A stretch of DNA of 64,000 bases from Bradyrhizobium glycinis (GCF_016031655.1 NZ_JACCHQ010000003.1:1-64000), one strand, 5' to 3'; numbered from the stretch's first letter, positions 8,312 to 18,258 are shown. A program made the numbers and translations. Notes: generated by a model not told the origin, from the letters alone.

Positions 8312-9733
8312 ATGTCGACAGTGACCATCGAGCATGCCGACGGCCTGCCGCAGCCGCAACGCAACCGGGCGGTGCTGACCATTGCCCTCGGCATCGTCAT
8401 GGCGGTGGTCGACAGCGCCATTGCCAATGTGGCGCTGCCGACGATCGCGGCGGATCTCGATGCGACCCCGGCGTTCTCGATCTGGATCGTCAACGGCTAC
8501 CAGCTCGCGATCACGATCTCGCTGCTGCCGCTGGCTTCGCTGGGCGAGATCGTCGGCTATCGCCGCGTCTATCTGGTCGGGCTGGCGCTGTTCACGCTGG
8601 CATCGGCCTTCTGTGCGCTGGCCCAGACGCTGCCGCTGCTGACGATCGCGCGCATCCTCCAGGGCTTTGGCGCGGCCGGCATCATGAGCGTCAACGCGGC
8701 GCTGGTGCGTTTCACCTATCCGCGCAGCCTGCTCGGCCGCGGCATCGGGCTCAACGCGCTCGTCGTCGCCTTCTCGGCCGCGATCGGCCCGACGCTCGCC
8801 GCCGGCATCCTCGCGGTGGGAAGCTGGCCCTGGTTGTTCGCGATCAACGTGCCGCTCGGCGCGGTGACGCTGGTGCTGGGTCTGTGCAGCCTGCCGCACA
8901 CCAAGCCCGCGAGCCGCTCCTTCGACTGGCAGAGCGCGGGGCTGTCGGCGATCACGTTCGGCGTCGGCATCGCGGCGGTCGACAGCGTCGGTCATGGCGA
9001 GGCCGCGATCACCTGCCTCGTGCAGTTCGCCATCGCGATCGTTGCGGGTGCGCTGCTGATCTATCGCGAAACTCACATGACCTCGCCGCTGTTGCCAATC
9101 GATCTGCTGCGCATCCCCGTGTTCGCGCTGTCGATTGCGACCTCGATCGCATCGTTCTGCGGGCAGATGCTGGCCTTCGTCGCGATCCCCTTCTATCTCC
9201 AGAGTCGCTTCGGCTATTCGGCGGTACATATGGGACTGTTGATCACGCCGTGGCCGATCGCGCTGGCGTTTGCGGCCCCCCTCGCCGGCTGCCTGGTCGA
9301 GCGTTATCCGGCCGGCCTGCTCGGCGGTATTGGGCTCACGCTGTTCGCCTGCGGCCTTGGCGCGCTGGCCCTCCTGCCCGCGACACCAACGCCGCTCGAC
9401 GTGATCTGGCGGATGGCGCTCGCCGGCGCCGGCTTCGGTCTGTTCCAGACCCCCAATAACCGCACCATGATCGCGGCCGCCCCACGCGAGCGCGCCGGCG
9501 GCGCCAGCGGCATGCTGGGGACCGCGCGCCTGCTCGGCCAGACCACCGGAGCGGCGCTGGTGGCGCTGTTGCTCGGACGGTATCCGGTTGAGGGGACCAG
9601 GCTGGCGCTCCTTGTCGGCGTTGGATTTGCGCTCTGCGGCGCGATGCTGAGCATGCTGCGGCTTTCCCCAGCCGGCGCTCGCGGTGCCGAGCACGTCCGC
9701 GTGCAGGACGATCAGCGCCTGCGCGGGGATTAG
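8312..9733 (+). CDS. MFS drug-efflux-type transporter (DHA2-like)
   Basis: A 473-residue polytopic membrane protein with about 14 hydrophobic segments. MFS motifs include AVVDSAIANVALPTI, the motif C-type segment around VAFSAAIGPTLAAG, and a second half beginning near IPVFALSIATS. The D1-like motif DSxIxNVALP after the first helix is typical of EmrB/DHA2 proton antiporters. It has no adjacent membrane-fusion partner. The ATG at 8312 is chosen from the usual short hydrophilic leader; an in-frame start at 8255 would add 19 residues. The substrate is unknown. Confidence 0.85.
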   Translation: MSTVTIEHADGLPQPQRNRAVLTIALGIVMAVVDSAIANVALPTIAADLDATPAFSIWIVNGYQLAITISLLPLASLGEIVGYRRVYLVGLALFTLASAFCALAQTLPLLTIARILQGFGAAGIMSVNAALVRFTYPRSLLGRGIGLNALVVAFSAAIGPTLAAGILAVGSWPWLFAINVPLGAVTLVLGLCSLPHTKPASRSFDWQSAGLSAITFGVGIAAVDSVGHGEAAITCLVQFAIAIVAGALLIYRETHMTSPLLPIDLLRIPVFALSIATSIASFCGQMLAFVAIPFYLQSRFGYSAVHMGLLITPWPIALAFAAPLAGCLVERYPAGLLGGIGLTLFACGLGALALLPATPTPLDVIWRMALAGAGFGLFQTPNNRTMIAAAPRERAGGASGMLGTARLLGQTTGAALVALLLGRYPVEGTRLALLVGVGFALCGAMLSMLRLSPAGARGAEHVRVQDDQRLRGD

Positions 9734-9857
9734 CAGGACCCGACCCGGGCTCGCGCATTGTCGTGCACAACCTCTGCGTGGCTTAACTATCCGGAGCAAT
9801 AGCCTATTGCCCTCCCGCCCCGGTTGCGCTTAGTGGCAGCGGGACAGGGGGCATTTC

Positions 9858-10319
9858 ATGCGTTCATTTGGAATTGTGGCGCTCAGCGTCATGCTGGGCG
9901 GCTGCGCGTCGGTCACGCGCGGCACGACGGAGAATATCAGCATTTCATCGACACCGTCAGGCGTGGAAGCCGTCGTCAGCGGAATGGACGTTCCGACCAC
10001 CTGCACGACGCCTTGCTCCGTGGTGGTGAAGCGGAATGCCGACATCTCCATCACCTTCCAGAAGAAAGGCTATGAGCCGCAAGTCGTTCCGCTCAGCCGG
10101 GACGTCCAGACCGGCGGAGCCGCGGGTTTCGCGGGCAATCTCCTGCTGGGCGGTATCGTCGGCATGGGCGTCGACGCAGCGACCGGGGCGGCGACCGATC
10201 ACAAGCCGAACCCGGTCATCGTGACGATGCAACCATCGGCCCCTCCCCGCAGCCCACGTCCGCCGGCGCCCAGGAAGCCGCGAGCGCCGGCGCCGTCTCC
10301 GCCAGACACCGGCACCTAG
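9858..10319 (+). CDS. Lipoprotein of unknown function, PEGA-like
   Basis: A 153-residue protein with a short signal peptide and lipobox VMLGGC, so Cys16 should be lipidated. The mature part has a beta-rich PEGA-like stretch (SSTPSGVEAVVSG, VVKRNADISITFQKKGYEPQ) typical of envelope lipoproteins. A glycine-rich hydrophobic patch (AGNLLLGGIVGMGVDAATGA) follows, then a Pro/Arg tail. AGGGGG lies just before the ATG. It ends ahead of a strong bidirectional terminator shared with clpA. Confidence 0.75.
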   Translation: MRSFGIVALSVMLGGCASVTRGTTENISISSTPSGVEAVVSGMDVPTTCTTPCSVVVKRNADISITFQKKGYEPQVVPLSRDVQTGGAAGFAGNLLLGGIVGMGVDAATGAATDHKPNPVIVTMQPSAPPRSPRPPAPRKPRAPAPSPPDTGT

Positions 10320-10342
10320 AACCCCGTAACTGCCGTGAATAC

Positions 10343-10372
10343 AAAAAGGCCGGCTTTGCAGCCGGCCTTTTC
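10343..10372. terminator. Bidirectional rho-independent terminator
   Basis: AAAAAGGCCGGC, loop TTTGCA, then GCCGGCCTTTT. The GC-rich stem is flanked by A on one side and T on the other, so it can terminate both the lipoprotein gene and the converging clpA gene. Confidence 0.88.
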
Positions 10373-10390
10373 GATTTCATCACGTGCCGA

Positions 10391-12799
10391 TCAAACCTTG
10401 ACCAGCGGGCCCTTCGAGGTCGGCCCCTTCGAGCCGCCGGGGCCACCCGGCTTGGACTTGCCCGGCGGACGCTTGCGGGCGCCAGGCAGCTTCTCCTGCT
10501 TCGGCGTGACCGGCCCCTCGACGAACTCGAAGCCGATCTTCTCCTTGGTCTCGTCGGCCTCGTCCTTGACCAGGACGACGCGGACGTGGCCGCCGCCCTT
10601 CAGCTTGCCGAACAGCACCTCGTCGGCCAGCGGCTTCTTGATGTGCTCCTGGATCACGCGGGCCATGGGACGTGCGCCCATCTGCTCGTCGTAGCCGTGC
10701 TGGATCAGCCAGGCCTTGGCCTCCTCGGACAGCTCGATGGTGACGTCGCGGTCGCCGAGCTGCGCCTCGAGCTGAAGCACGAACTTCTCGACCACGGTGC
10801 CGATCACCTCGACGCTGAGATGGCCGAACGAGACGATGGCATCGAGGCGGTTGCGGAATTCCGGCGCGAACTGCCGGTTGATCGCCTCGTGGTCGTCGCC
10901 TTCGCGCTTGGAGCGGGTGAACCCGAATGCCTGCTTGGCGAGATCGGCCGCGCCCGCATTTGTGGTCATGATCAGGATCACGTTGCGGAAGTTGACCTGC
11001 TTGCCGTTGTGGTCGGTGAGCCGGCCGTGGTCCATGATCTGGAGCAGCACATTGTAGAGGTCGGGATGGGCCTTCTCGATCTCATCGAGCAGCACCACGC
11101 AGTGCGGATGCTGGTCGACGCCATCAGTGAGCAGGCCGCCCTGGTCGAAGCCGACATAGCCGGGGGGCGCGCCGATCAGGCGCGACACAGTGTGCCGCTC
11201 CATGTATTCGGACATGTCGAAGCGCAACAGCTCGACCCCCAGCGCGGCCGCAAGTTGCTTGGCGACCTCGGTCTTGCCGACGCCGGTGGGTCCTGAGAAC
11301 AGGTAGCAGCCGATCGGCTTCTCCGGCTCGCGCAGGCCGGCGCGCGCCAGCTTGATCGAGGCGGCGAGCGATTCGATCGCCTTGTCCTGACCGAACACGG
11401 TACGCTTCAAGGTCTGCTCGAGATGCTTGAGCACCTCGGCGTCGTCCTTCGAGACGCTCTTCGGCGGGATCCGCGCCATCGAGGCGATCGTGGTCTCGAT
11501 CTCCTTGATGCCGATGGTCTTCTTGCGCTTGTTCTCGGCGACCAGCATCTGCGCGGCACCGGACTCGTCGATCACGTCGATCGCCTTGTCGGGCAGCTTG
11601 CGGTCGTGGATGTAGCGCGAGGAGAGCTGCACCGCAGCCTCGATCGCCTCATTGGTGTACTTCAGCCGGTGATAGTCCTCGAAGTACGGCTTGAGGCCCT
11701 TGAGGATCGCGATGGCGTCCTCAACCGTCGGCTCGTTGATGTCGATCTTCTGGAAGCGCCGCACCAGCGCGCGGTCCTTCTCGAAGTGCTGTCGATATTC
11801 CTTGTAGGTGGTCGAGCCCATGCAGCGGATCGTGCCAGAGGCCAGCGCCGGCTTGAGCAGGTTCGAGGCGTCCATCGCCCCGCCCGACGTCGCGCCTGCA
11901 CCGATCACGGTGTGGATCTCGTCGATGAACAGGATGGCGTTGGGATGCGCCTCGAGCTCCTTGAGCACCTGCTTCAGGCGCTCCTCGAAGTCGCCGCGAT
12001 AGCGCGTGCCGGCGAGCAGCGTGCCCATGTCCAGCGAGAACACGGTGGCGGCCGCCAGCACCTCCGGCACCTCGCTGTCGACAATGCGCTTGGCGAGCCC
12101 TTCTGCGATCGCGGTCTTGCCGACGCCGGCTTCACCGACGAACAGCGGGTTGTTCTTCTGCCGGCGGCACAGCACCTGGATCGCGCGGTTGATTTCGGAA
12201 TTGCGTCCGATCACTGGATCGATCTTGCCGTCGCGCGCCTTCTTGTTGAGGTTGACGCAATAGGTCTCGAGCGCCTCGCCCTTCTTCTTGGCGTCCTCGT
12301 TGCCCTTGGCTTCGGTCTCCTCGTCGACGCCGCGCACGGGCCGCGCCTCGGAGACGCCCGGCCGCTTGGCAATGCCGTGGCTGATGTAATTGACCGCATC
12401 GTAACGCGTCATGTCCTGCTCCTGCAGGAAATACGCGGCATGGCTCTCGCGCTCGGCGAAGATCGCGATCAGCACGTTGGCGCCGGTCACCTCTTCGCGA
12501 CCGGACGACTGCACATGGATCACCGCACGCTGGATCACGCGCTGGAAGCCGGCGGTGGGCTTGGCGTCGTCGGCGCCGTCCGTCACCAGGTTCTCGAATT
12601 CGGTCTCTAGGTAGTTGACGAGGCTCGTACGGAGCTTGTCGAGATCGACGCTACAGGCGCGCATGACGGCGGCTGCATCGGAGTCGTCGATCAGGGAGAG
12701 CAAGAGATGCTCGAGCGTCGCGTATTGGTGATGACGCTCATTTGCGATCGCCAGCGCACGATGCAGGGATTGTTCAAGGCTTTGGGAAAAAGTCGGCAT
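10391..12799 (-). CDS. clpA: ATP-dependent Clp protease ATP-binding subunit ClpA
   Basis: An 802-residue Hsp100 unfoldase that feeds substrates to ClpP. The N domain (1-145) is followed by D1 with Walker A GEAGVGKT at 222-229 and Walker B FIDEIH at 291-296. D2 has GPTGVGKT at 503-510 and [11 protein letters not shown] at 571-580. There is no long middle domain, which separates it from ClpB. The tail is unusually Gly/Pro/Lys-rich. clpS, encoding its adaptor, is upstream on the same strand but separated by 667 bases, so it probably has its own promoter. Confidence 0.97.
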   Translation of the reverse strand: MPTFSQSLEQSLHRALAIANERHHQYATLEHLLLSLIDDSDAAAVMRACSVDLDKLRTSLVNYLETEFENLVTDGADDAKPTAGFQRVIQRAVIHVQSSGREEVTGANVLIAIFAERESHAAYFLQEQDMTRYDAVNYISHGIAKRPGVSEARPVRGVDEETEAKGNEDAKKKGEALETYCVNLNKKARDGKIDPVIGRNSEINRAIQVLCRRQKNNPLFVGEAGVGKTAIAEGLAKRIVDSEVPEVLAAATVFSLDMGTLLAGTRYRGDFEERLKQVLKELEAHPNAILFIDEIHTVIGAGATSGGAMDASNLLKPALASGTIRCMGSTTYKEYRQHFEKDRALVRRFQKIDINEPTVEDAIAILKGLKPYFEDYHRLKYTNEAIEAAVQLSSRYIHDRKLPDKAIDVIDESGAAQMLVAENKRKKTIGIKEIETTIASMARIPPKSVSKDDAEVLKHLEQTLKRTVFGQDKAIESLAASIKLARAGLREPEKPIGCYLFSGPTGVGKTEVAKQLAAALGVELLRFDMSEYMERHTVSRLIGAPPGYVGFDQGGLLTDGVDQHPHCVVLLDEIEKAHPDLYNVLLQIMDHGRLTDHNGKQVNFRNVILIMTTNAGAADLAKQAFGFTRSKREGDDHEAINRQFAPEFRNRLDAIVSFGHLSVEVIGTVVEKFVLQLEAQLGDRDVTIELSEEAKAWLIQHGYDEQMGARPMARVIQEHIKKPLADEVLFGKLKGGGHVRVVLVKDEADETKEKIGFEFVEGPVTPKQEKLPGARKRPPGKSKPGGPGGSKGPTSKGPLVKV

Positions 12800-12867
12800 T
12801 CGCGTCCTCTATGGCCCCCACCATCATGATCGCCATCGCCCGGTCAGGCAACAACAACCTTTGTCAC

Positions 12868-12895
12868 ATATAGTTATACAAGACCGCGGCGTAAG
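12868..12895 (-). promoter_or_regulatory. Possible clpA promoter
   Basis: Read on the minus strand, CTTACG is followed after 16 bases by CTATAT, close to the alphaproteobacterial housekeeping pattern CTTGAC-N17-CTATAT. It would start transcription about 60 bases before the clpA ATG. The -35 match is imperfect. Confidence 0.4.
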
Positions 12896-13086
12896 ACCGG
12901 TTCCGCGACTCGGCGGCGACACACTTGCGGTATTTTCGATGCAAAACCCGTTCCGATTTGGGCGGGATCGGCGCCGGCGCAGAATTCCGTCGTTTTGCCG
13001 GCTGCGCCCCCCATCGCACGCAGCCGCACGCGACGATCACACTGCTCCTTGCACAGGAGCCGGCTTCAAGCGCGCCGCAAGCCGTC

Positions 13087-13419
13087 TTACTTCTTTTCCA
13101 TCACGCATTGCAGCGGGTGCTGGTGCTTGCGGGCGAAATCCATCACCTGCGTCACCTTGGTCTCGGCGATCTCGTAGGTGAACACGCCGCACTCCCCGAT
13201 CCCGTGATGATGGACGTGCAGCATGATCTTGGTCGCGGCTTCGACGTCCTTGTTGAAGAACTTCTCCAGCACGTGAACGACGAACTCCATCGGCGTGTAG
13301 TCGTCGTTCAGGATGAGCACACGATACAGGTTCGGCCGCTTGGTCTTGGGCTTGACCTTGGTGATGACCGACGTGCTCGGCCCCGAGGGAGTACCCGAAC
13401 GGTTGTCGTCATTGCTCAT
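13087..13419 (-). CDS. clpS: ATP-dependent Clp protease adaptor ClpS
   Basis: A 110-residue adaptor that delivers N-degron substrates to ClpA. The core [22 protein letters not shown] contains the Asn/Asp-Asp pair that reads the substrate N terminus. The later block [17 protein letters not shown] is the second conserved face. The ATG at 13419 gives the usual short disordered leader (MSNDDNRSG). Alternative in-frame starts at 13479 and 13503 would lengthen it, and none has a strong ribosome site. The gene lies upstream of clpA on the same strand. Confidence 0.93.
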   Translation of the reverse strand: MSNDDNRSGTPSGPSTSVITKVKPKTKRPNLYRVLILNDDYTPMEFVVHVLEKFFNKDVEAATKIMLHVHHHGIGECGVFTYEIAETKVTQVMDFARKHQHPLQCVMEKK

Positions 13420-13898
13420 GCGAGGCGCGTCGGCAGCGGCTGGCGCGGACTGATCGAGACTGGAAGTCAATTGCAGCATGGCACAGGCGTTCAAATTCCC
13501 CACGGAAGCGAATGGCGGTCACCGCGCGACCCCGCCCTTCGGGGCCTGGCGCAGGCGCGCCGCCTTGGATCGCCGCTCCCGGCAAATGCGGTTCAGGCCG
13601 GATCGCTCGCCAGCAATATGGCCCTGCCCCCGGCCCGCCGCAAGCACGCGGGGGTCCAGCCCATGCGGTCGCAGCAGTCCCGATTCCCGGTCCGGGCGAT
13701 CTTGGTCAGGTTAATCAATCCGGAGCGATTTGACAAAAATTTCCGCCCGGCACGCTTAGAACATGTTGACCAGGAACCCGGCCGTTAGCCCGCCCGCGAC
13801 GGTTTTCGGCAGAAGCCTCCGGTTTTCTACGGTCCAGTTTACCTGCCATTCAATGACGTGCCGCGAAATCGGGCAAAACACAGATTTCGGGGATCGTC
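13420..13898. other. 479-base divergent intergenic region between clpS and tadG-like gene
   Basis: This region should hold the promoters of both flanking genes. The best sigma70-like start I see is TTGACA at 13730-13735, 17-19 bases before a weak -10 (CGCTTAGA). No convincing gene or RNA was found in it. Apparent frames here use GC-rich, low-complexity composition. Confidence 0.5.
13730..13758 (+). promoter_or_regulatory. Possible sigma70 promoter for the TadG-like gene
   Basis: A consensus TTGACA hexamer sits at 13730-13735, but the -10 (CGCTTA or CTTAGA, 17-19 bases on) is poor. It would leave a 5' leader of about 130 bases before the ATG at 13899. Confidence 0.3.
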
Positions 13899-15554
13899 AT
13901 GTCTGGTCTGCCCCTCGTAAGCCGCCTAGGTCGACAACTCGCCCGTTTCGCAGCGGCCGAGCAAGGCAATATCGCAGTGATCTTCGCCATTGCGCTGGTA
14001 CCCGTACTGGGGTTTGTCGGCGCCGCGCTGGACTACAGCCGTGTCGTCCACGCACGTACCTCGCTGCAGGCTGCGCTCGATTCCGCAGCGTTGATGGTCT
14101 CCAAAGACCTCACCAACGGCGTCATCTCGGAGTCCGAAATTGAGGCCAAGGCAAAATCGTATTTTAGCGGCCTCTATACGGGTCGCCCCGGTTTGGTCTC
14201 GACCACCGACATCCGTGCCACCTACACCCCAAAGGATTCCAATGGAATTTCGAACGTCGTGGTCACCGGATCCGGCGCCATGCCGACCGATTTCATGAAG
14301 ATCGCGGGCTATCCGACGCTTGGATACAACGGCAGTTCGACTGCGGCGTGGGGAAATACCCGCATGCGGGTGGCAATGGTCCTGGATAACACGGGATCGA
14401 TGGCCCAGAACGGCAAAATGACGGCCATGCAAGCCGCAGCCAAGGACATGATCACCACCTTGTCCAACTACAACAAGCAGACGGGCGACGTTTACATCTC
14501 GATCATTCCGTTCTCGAAAGATGTCAACGTCGGCAAGACCAATGTCAGTGCCTCATGGATCAACTGGACTGAATGGGAGGCAGAGCCTCCGATCCTCGTC
14601 AACAACAAGTCCAGCGCCTTTAACTCCGCCGTGGGCGGATCGGACTGTCCCTTCTCGTACTATACCCACGGCTTTGTTTGCATGGACAGGCCCGCCACGT
14701 TGAGCGGCGCCAGCCAGACCAGCAAAGTACCATCGACCGGGACCTATGCCGGCTACATCTGCCCGAGCATAGACTACGGCAACAAGATCTCGGGCAAGTC
14801 AGGCATCTACTACAACGGTTGCTACACCACCGCCACCGGGGCGAGCGCAAGCTGCGGATCGAGCACGAGTTGCACCTGCACAGGGAGCGGCTCGGGCAAG
14901 ATCTGCCATCTCTGGCGCGGCGACGGGACCACAGCAACAGCTGCGGCAGCACCGGGTCACAACACCTGGACCGGCTGCGTGAACGACCGTGATCAGGACT
15001 ACGACACCAAGAACTCCGCCCCCGGTTCGGGCAGCGGGAGCCCCTCCTCGCAGTTCTATGCCGAGCAGTGGTCGGGCTGCCTTCCGGCCACCGTGTTTCC
15101 GATGAGCAACCAGTGGCAGACGCTCAAGGATCAGATCGACTCGATGTCGCCGAGCGGCAACACCAACCAGGCTATTGGTCTTGCCTGGGGATGGCAGTCC
15201 CTCAGCACGACCAACCCGCCGATCGCGGCACCGCCGAAGGCCAGCAACTACGTCTACAAGGACTATATTGTGCTGCTGTCTGACGGCTTGAACACGCAGA
15301 ACCGCTGGAGCACCTCCCAGTCCACCATCGACGCCCGCCAGGCGATCCTTTGCGATAATATCAAGGCGGATAAGTCAAACCCGGTCACGATCTTCACGAT
15401 CCAGGTCAACATTAACAATGCGGACGCGAAGTCTCAGGTACTGGAGAAATGCGCGACCGATGGGAACTTCCAAATGATAACGAGTTCCTCGCAGACTTCG
15501 GACGCGTTCAAGAATATCCTGACGCAGATTTCCAAGCTGCGCGTCGCGAAGTAA
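13899..15554 (+). CDS. TadG-like pilus-assembly/VWA protein (orphan)
   Basis: A 551-residue protein with the Tad N-terminal signature EQGNIAVIFAIALVPVLGF at 21-39, a single membrane helix, and LDYSR after it. From about 155 it carries a von Willebrand A domain with a MIDAS-like DNTGSM at 163-168. A Cys/Ser/Gly-rich insertion lies near 300-340, and YIVLLSDGLNTQNRW comes later in the VWA fold. TadG-type proteins act in the envelope with Flp pili. No tadABC, cpaB or flp genes are near, so its role here is open. GGGGAT precedes the ATG, and a terminator follows. Confidence 0.8.
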   Translation: MSGLPLVSRLGRQLARFAAAEQGNIAVIFAIALVPVLGFVGAALDYSRVVHARTSLQAALDSAALMVSKDLTNGVISESEIEAKAKSYFSGLYTGRPGLVSTTDIRATYTPKDSNGISNVVVTGSGAMPTDFMKIAGYPTLGYNGSSTAAWGNTRMRVAMVLDNTGSMAQNGKMTAMQAAAKDMITTLSNYNKQTGDVYISIIPFSKDVNVGKTNVSASWINWTEWEAEPPILVNNKSSAFNSAVGGSDCPFSYYTHGFVCMDRPATLSGASQTSKVPSTGTYAGYICPSIDYGNKISGKSGIYYNGCYTTATGASASCGSSTSCTCTGSGSGKICHLWRGDGTTATAAAAPGHNTWTGCVNDRDQDYDTKNSAPGSGSGSPSSQFYAEQWSGCLPATVFPMSNQWQTLKDQIDSMSPSGNTNQAIGLAWGWQSLSTTNPPIAAPPKASNYVYKDYIVLLSDGLNTQNRWSTSQSTIDARQAILCDNIKADKSNPVTIFTIQVNINNADAKSQVLEKCATDGNFQMITSSSQTSDAFKNILTQISKLRVAK

Positions 15555-15582
15555 TCTGATCAGAGATCCACAATGACAAATG

Positions 15583-15612
15583 AAAAGCCCGGCCAACTCG
15601 GCCGGGCTTTTG
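15583..15612. terminator. Bidirectional rho-independent terminator
   Basis: AAAAGCCCGGCC, loop AACT, then CGGCCGGGCTTTT. The stem is flanked by A and T runs and lies between the converging TadG-like and phasin genes. Confidence 0.88.
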
Positions 15613-15633
15613 CTTCAGGCGCCTATCAGCGCG

Positions 15634-15972
15634 TCAGTTAGCGGCCGGGGTGAACTTCGACACGATGGTCTCGACCGGCTTGAACGCCTGCTTGGCGAGG
15701 TCGCTGTAGAGGCCGGCGATCTTCTGCGATTCCGCGACAAAGGTTTCGTAGGCGGAACGGGCAAAATCGGTCTGCGCTTCCATCGCCTTGTCCAGCGACT
15801 TCACGCCGGAAAGCTTCTCGACGAAGGACTTGGTGTCTTCGAACGACTTCTTCGTGTAGTCGCCATAGGCGCTGGCGATCGCCTGGAGGCCATGCTGCAC
15901 CGACGTCGCGGAGGCGACGCACTGCTCAAACTGCTCTTTCCCGTAGCTCTGGAAGTCTTCAACCTTGAACAT
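15634..15972 (-). CDS. Phasin family protein (PHB granule-associated)
   Basis: A 112-residue helical protein of the phasin family. It opens with MFKVEDFQSYGKEQFEQ and continues with amphipathic heptads such as AIASAYGDYTKKSFEDTKSF and a phasin_2-like TDFARSAYETFVAE. Phasins coat poly-3-hydroxybutyrate granules. The promoter region carries two TGC-N3-GCA palindromes matching the PhaR recognition pattern, which independently supports the assignment. The gene ends in TGA at 15634 just before a shared terminator. Confidence 0.9.
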   Translation of the reverse strand: MFKVEDFQSYGKEQFEQCVASATSVQHGLQAIASAYGDYTKKSFEDTKSFVEKLSGVKSLDKAMEAQTDFARSAYETFVAESQKIAGLYSDLAKQAFKPVETIVSKFTPAAN

Positions 15973-16358
15973 TTCGGAATCCTTTTCCCTGGCTCGCGTC
16001 GGGAAGCCCCGGCTCCCTGACTCCGCCCAAAATTAGTGCAACGCACAAAAAAGTCAAGAATCTTGTGCGTCGCACAAAATTCAGCACAAATCGCAGAGAT
16101 TCCCGTGGTTTCCCGCAAGGGTTCCTTAAGCTTTTGGAAACCGGGCCGCCCTACCTTGATTCCCTGGACGTGTTCACTTCCGCGAGCGGCCAAAGCCGTT
16201 TGAGAACATCACCTTAGCCAGAACAGCGGCTCGGGTTCAACGTCCCCCGCGGCGAACACCAGCGGAGGGACAGCCTGAGCAGGTAATGATCCCGGGTCCG
16301 TTGGGCACAATTTCGCCTCACGAGCCGGTGATCAAGTCAGAAACGGGGACGGGGTTCC
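15973..16358. other. 386-base divergent region between phasin and DD-carboxypeptidase genes
   Basis: The left part is AT-rich for this genome and holds two PhaR-type operators at 16036-16046 and 16065-16075. The right part (about 16190-16358) should contain the carboxypeptidase promoter, but I see no clear hexamers. No coding frame in it looks real. Confidence 0.5.
16036..16077. promoter_or_regulatory. Two PhaR-type operator sites upstream of the phasin gene
   Basis: GTGCAACGCAC at 16036-16046 and GTGCGTCGCAC at 16065-16075 are GTGC-N3-GCAC palindromes whose starts are 29 bases apart. The second extends to the perfect 15-mer TTGTGCGTCGCACAA at 16063-16077. Both read TGCRNYGCASMA, the consensus I recall for Bradyrhizobium PhaR, the repressor that responds to PHB. 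They lie 65-105 bases before the phasin ATG. Confidence 0.7.
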
Positions 16359-18209
16359 ATGCTTCGTAAAAACTTGTCTACCTCGCGCTTGGCGCGGGTT
16401 GGCGTTTTCGGGCTTCTTACGGTCACCACCGCAGTCATCTTCACCACCGACGCAGCCGAGGCGCGGCGCCATCGCCGCCACTATGCACACCACAAGGTGC
16501 AGCGCGATGTATCCGAGAGCGCCAGCTCGAAATTCGCGTCCATCATCGTCGACGGCAATTCCGGCGCAGTGCTCCAGGCGACGAGCCCTGACGGGATCCG
16601 CCATCCGGCCTCGCTGACCAAGATCATGACGCTCTATCTGCTGTTCGAGCGCCTCGAATCCGGCAAGATGAAGCTCGACACCGAGATGCCAGTGTCCAAG
16701 CACGCCGCCGACCAGGATCCGACCAAGCTGAATCTGCGTGCCGGCCAGACCATTCGCGTCGAGGACGCGATCAAGGGCCTCGTCACCCGTTCGGCCAACG
16801 ACGCAGCCGTGGTGATCGCGGAAGCGATCGCCGGCGACGAGGACGCCTTCGCCCAGATGATGACGCGCAAGGCTCGCGCGCTCGGCATGTCCAGGACCGT
16901 GTACCGCAACGCCAACGGTCTTCCCAACGACGAGCAGGTCACGACCGCGCGCGACCAGGCCACGCTCGGCCGTGCCATCCAGGAGCGTTTCCCGCGCTAT
17001 TATCGCTATTTCGCCACCGCGAGCTTCAATTGGCGCGGACAGTCGATCCGCAACCATAACCGCCTGCTCGGCAGCGTCGAAGGCGTGGACGGCATCAAGA
17101 CGGGCTACACCCGCGCCTCCGGCTTCAACCTCGTCAGCTCGATCCGCCGTGGCAACCGTCACCTGATCGGCGTGGTGCTCGGCGGTCGCAGCGGCGGCTC
17201 GCGCGACGCCATCATGCGCAACCTGCTCGCGGAGAACATCGAAAAGGGCGCGACCGTCCGCACCGTCGCCGCCGTCACGGAGCGCAACGGCGCTGAAGCC
17301 AACGTCGATGTCGCCGATGCCTCGGATACGCCGGCACGGCCCGCCCTGCCGGTCCAGGCCGCTGCAGCCCCCGTTCCAGAGGCGGCCCCCTCGCGCCTTG
17401 CGGCGCGTCTGTCGACGCTGGCCGCGGCGACTGCGGCGATGCCGCCCGCTCAGCCCAAACCCGAAGCTCGGCCGACGGAGTCCAAGGTGGAGCCGGCGCC
17501 GCTCACCAATGGCGTGATCTCGAGCCAGCCGCTCTCGATCATCCCCGGCTCGTCCGAGCCGATGAAGCCGGTTCGAGTCAAGACCGTTCAGGTCAAGGCC
17601 GGCGCCGTGAAGGTCGCCTCCGCGGCTCCGGCCCAAGGTGGTGTCCAGGTCGCCGCGCCGCCGGTCACCAGCACCGTGCCGCCCCGTTCCGACGTCGCGG
17701 AAACCTCAGGCGCCGTCGTCGCCAGGGCAGATCTCATCAACAAGCCGGAGGCGGTGAGCCAGCCGGAAGCGCCGAAGGCCGAGATGGCCCGCACTGAACT
17801 GCCGCGGCAGCCGGCGGGCTTCGGCACCGGCAACGGCATCCTCGGCGTGCTGCCGGCCGCAACTGCCGCCGCACCGGCTCCCGCCGCTCCGAAGCTCGCG
17901 TCGGCCGATCCGGCGCCGCAGCCGATCCAGATGAGCGCCACCACCAAGCCCGCCGTTACCCACAGCGGCTGGATCGTCCAGGTCGGCGCGCTCGAGAGCG
18001 AGAACGAAGCTCAGCAGCGCATCGACGCGGCCCGCAACTCGGCCCGCGGCCTGCTCAGCAAGGCTGACCCATTCACCGAGCCGGTCGTCGCCAAGGACAA
18101 TCGCAAGCTCTACCGCGCCCGCTTCGCCGGACTTGAGCGCGACCAGGCCGAAGCCGTCTGCCGCACCTTGAAGCGCGCCGAGATCTCCTGCATCACCGTT
18201 CGCAACTGA
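16359..18209 (+). CDS. D-alanyl-D-alanine carboxypeptidase (PBP5/6-like) with SPOR domain
   Basis: A 616-residue periplasmic penicillin-binding protein. After a signal peptide (to about residue 35) and an Arg/His-rich stretch, the S11 peptidase domain shows SxxK as Ser85-Leu-Thr-Lys88, SxN as Ser145-Ala-Asn147 and KTG at 247-249. A long Ala/Pro-rich linker (about 310-525) leads to a C-terminal SPOR domain beginning GWIVQVGALES. It trims pentapeptides in peptidoglycan, and the SPOR domain should target it to denuded glycan at septa. It is followed by a strong terminator. Confidence 0.93.
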   Translation: MLRKNLSTSRLARVGVFGLLTVTTAVIFTTDAAEARRHRRHYAHHKVQRDVSESASSKFASIIVDGNSGAVLQATSPDGIRHPASLTKIMTLYLLFERLESGKMKLDTEMPVSKHAADQDPTKLNLRAGQTIRVEDAIKGLVTRSANDAAVVIAEAIAGDEDAFAQMMTRKARALGMSRTVYRNANGLPNDEQVTTARDQATLGRAIQERFPRYYRYFATASFNWRGQSIRNHNRLLGSVEGVDGIKTGYTRASGFNLVSSIRRGNRHLIGVVLGGRSGGSRDAIMRNLLAENIEKGATVRTVAAVTERNGAEANVDVADASDTPARPALPVQAAAAPVPEAAPSRLAARLSTLAAATAAMPPAQPKPEARPTESKVEPAPLTNGVISSQPLSIIPGSSEPMKPVRVKTVQVKAGAVKVASAAPAQGGVQVAAPPVTSTVPPRSDVAETSGAVVARADLINKPEAVSQPEAPKAEMARTELPRQPAGFGTGNGILGVLPAATAAAPAPAAPKLASADPAPQPIQMSATTKPAVTHSGWIVQVGALESENEAQQRIDAARNSARGLLSKADPFTEPVVAKDNRKLYRARFAGLERDQAEAVCRTLKRAEISCITVRN

Positions 18210-18230
18210 TTTCCTTCTCCGCTCCAGAGC

Positions 18231-18258
18231 AAATGCCCGCGCCTTGCGCGGGCATTTT
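18231..18258 (+). terminator. Rho-independent terminator after the DD-carboxypeptidase gene
   Basis: A perfect 12-base stem, AAATGCCCGCGC with loop CTT and GCGCGGGCATTT, runs into a TTTTCGTTTT tract. Confidence 0.9.

Noticed and set aside
8186..9799. A 537-codon minus-strand frame opposite the MFS gene
   Set aside because: The translation is Arg/Gln/Asp-rich and repetitive, while the plus strand encodes a normal 14-helix transporter.
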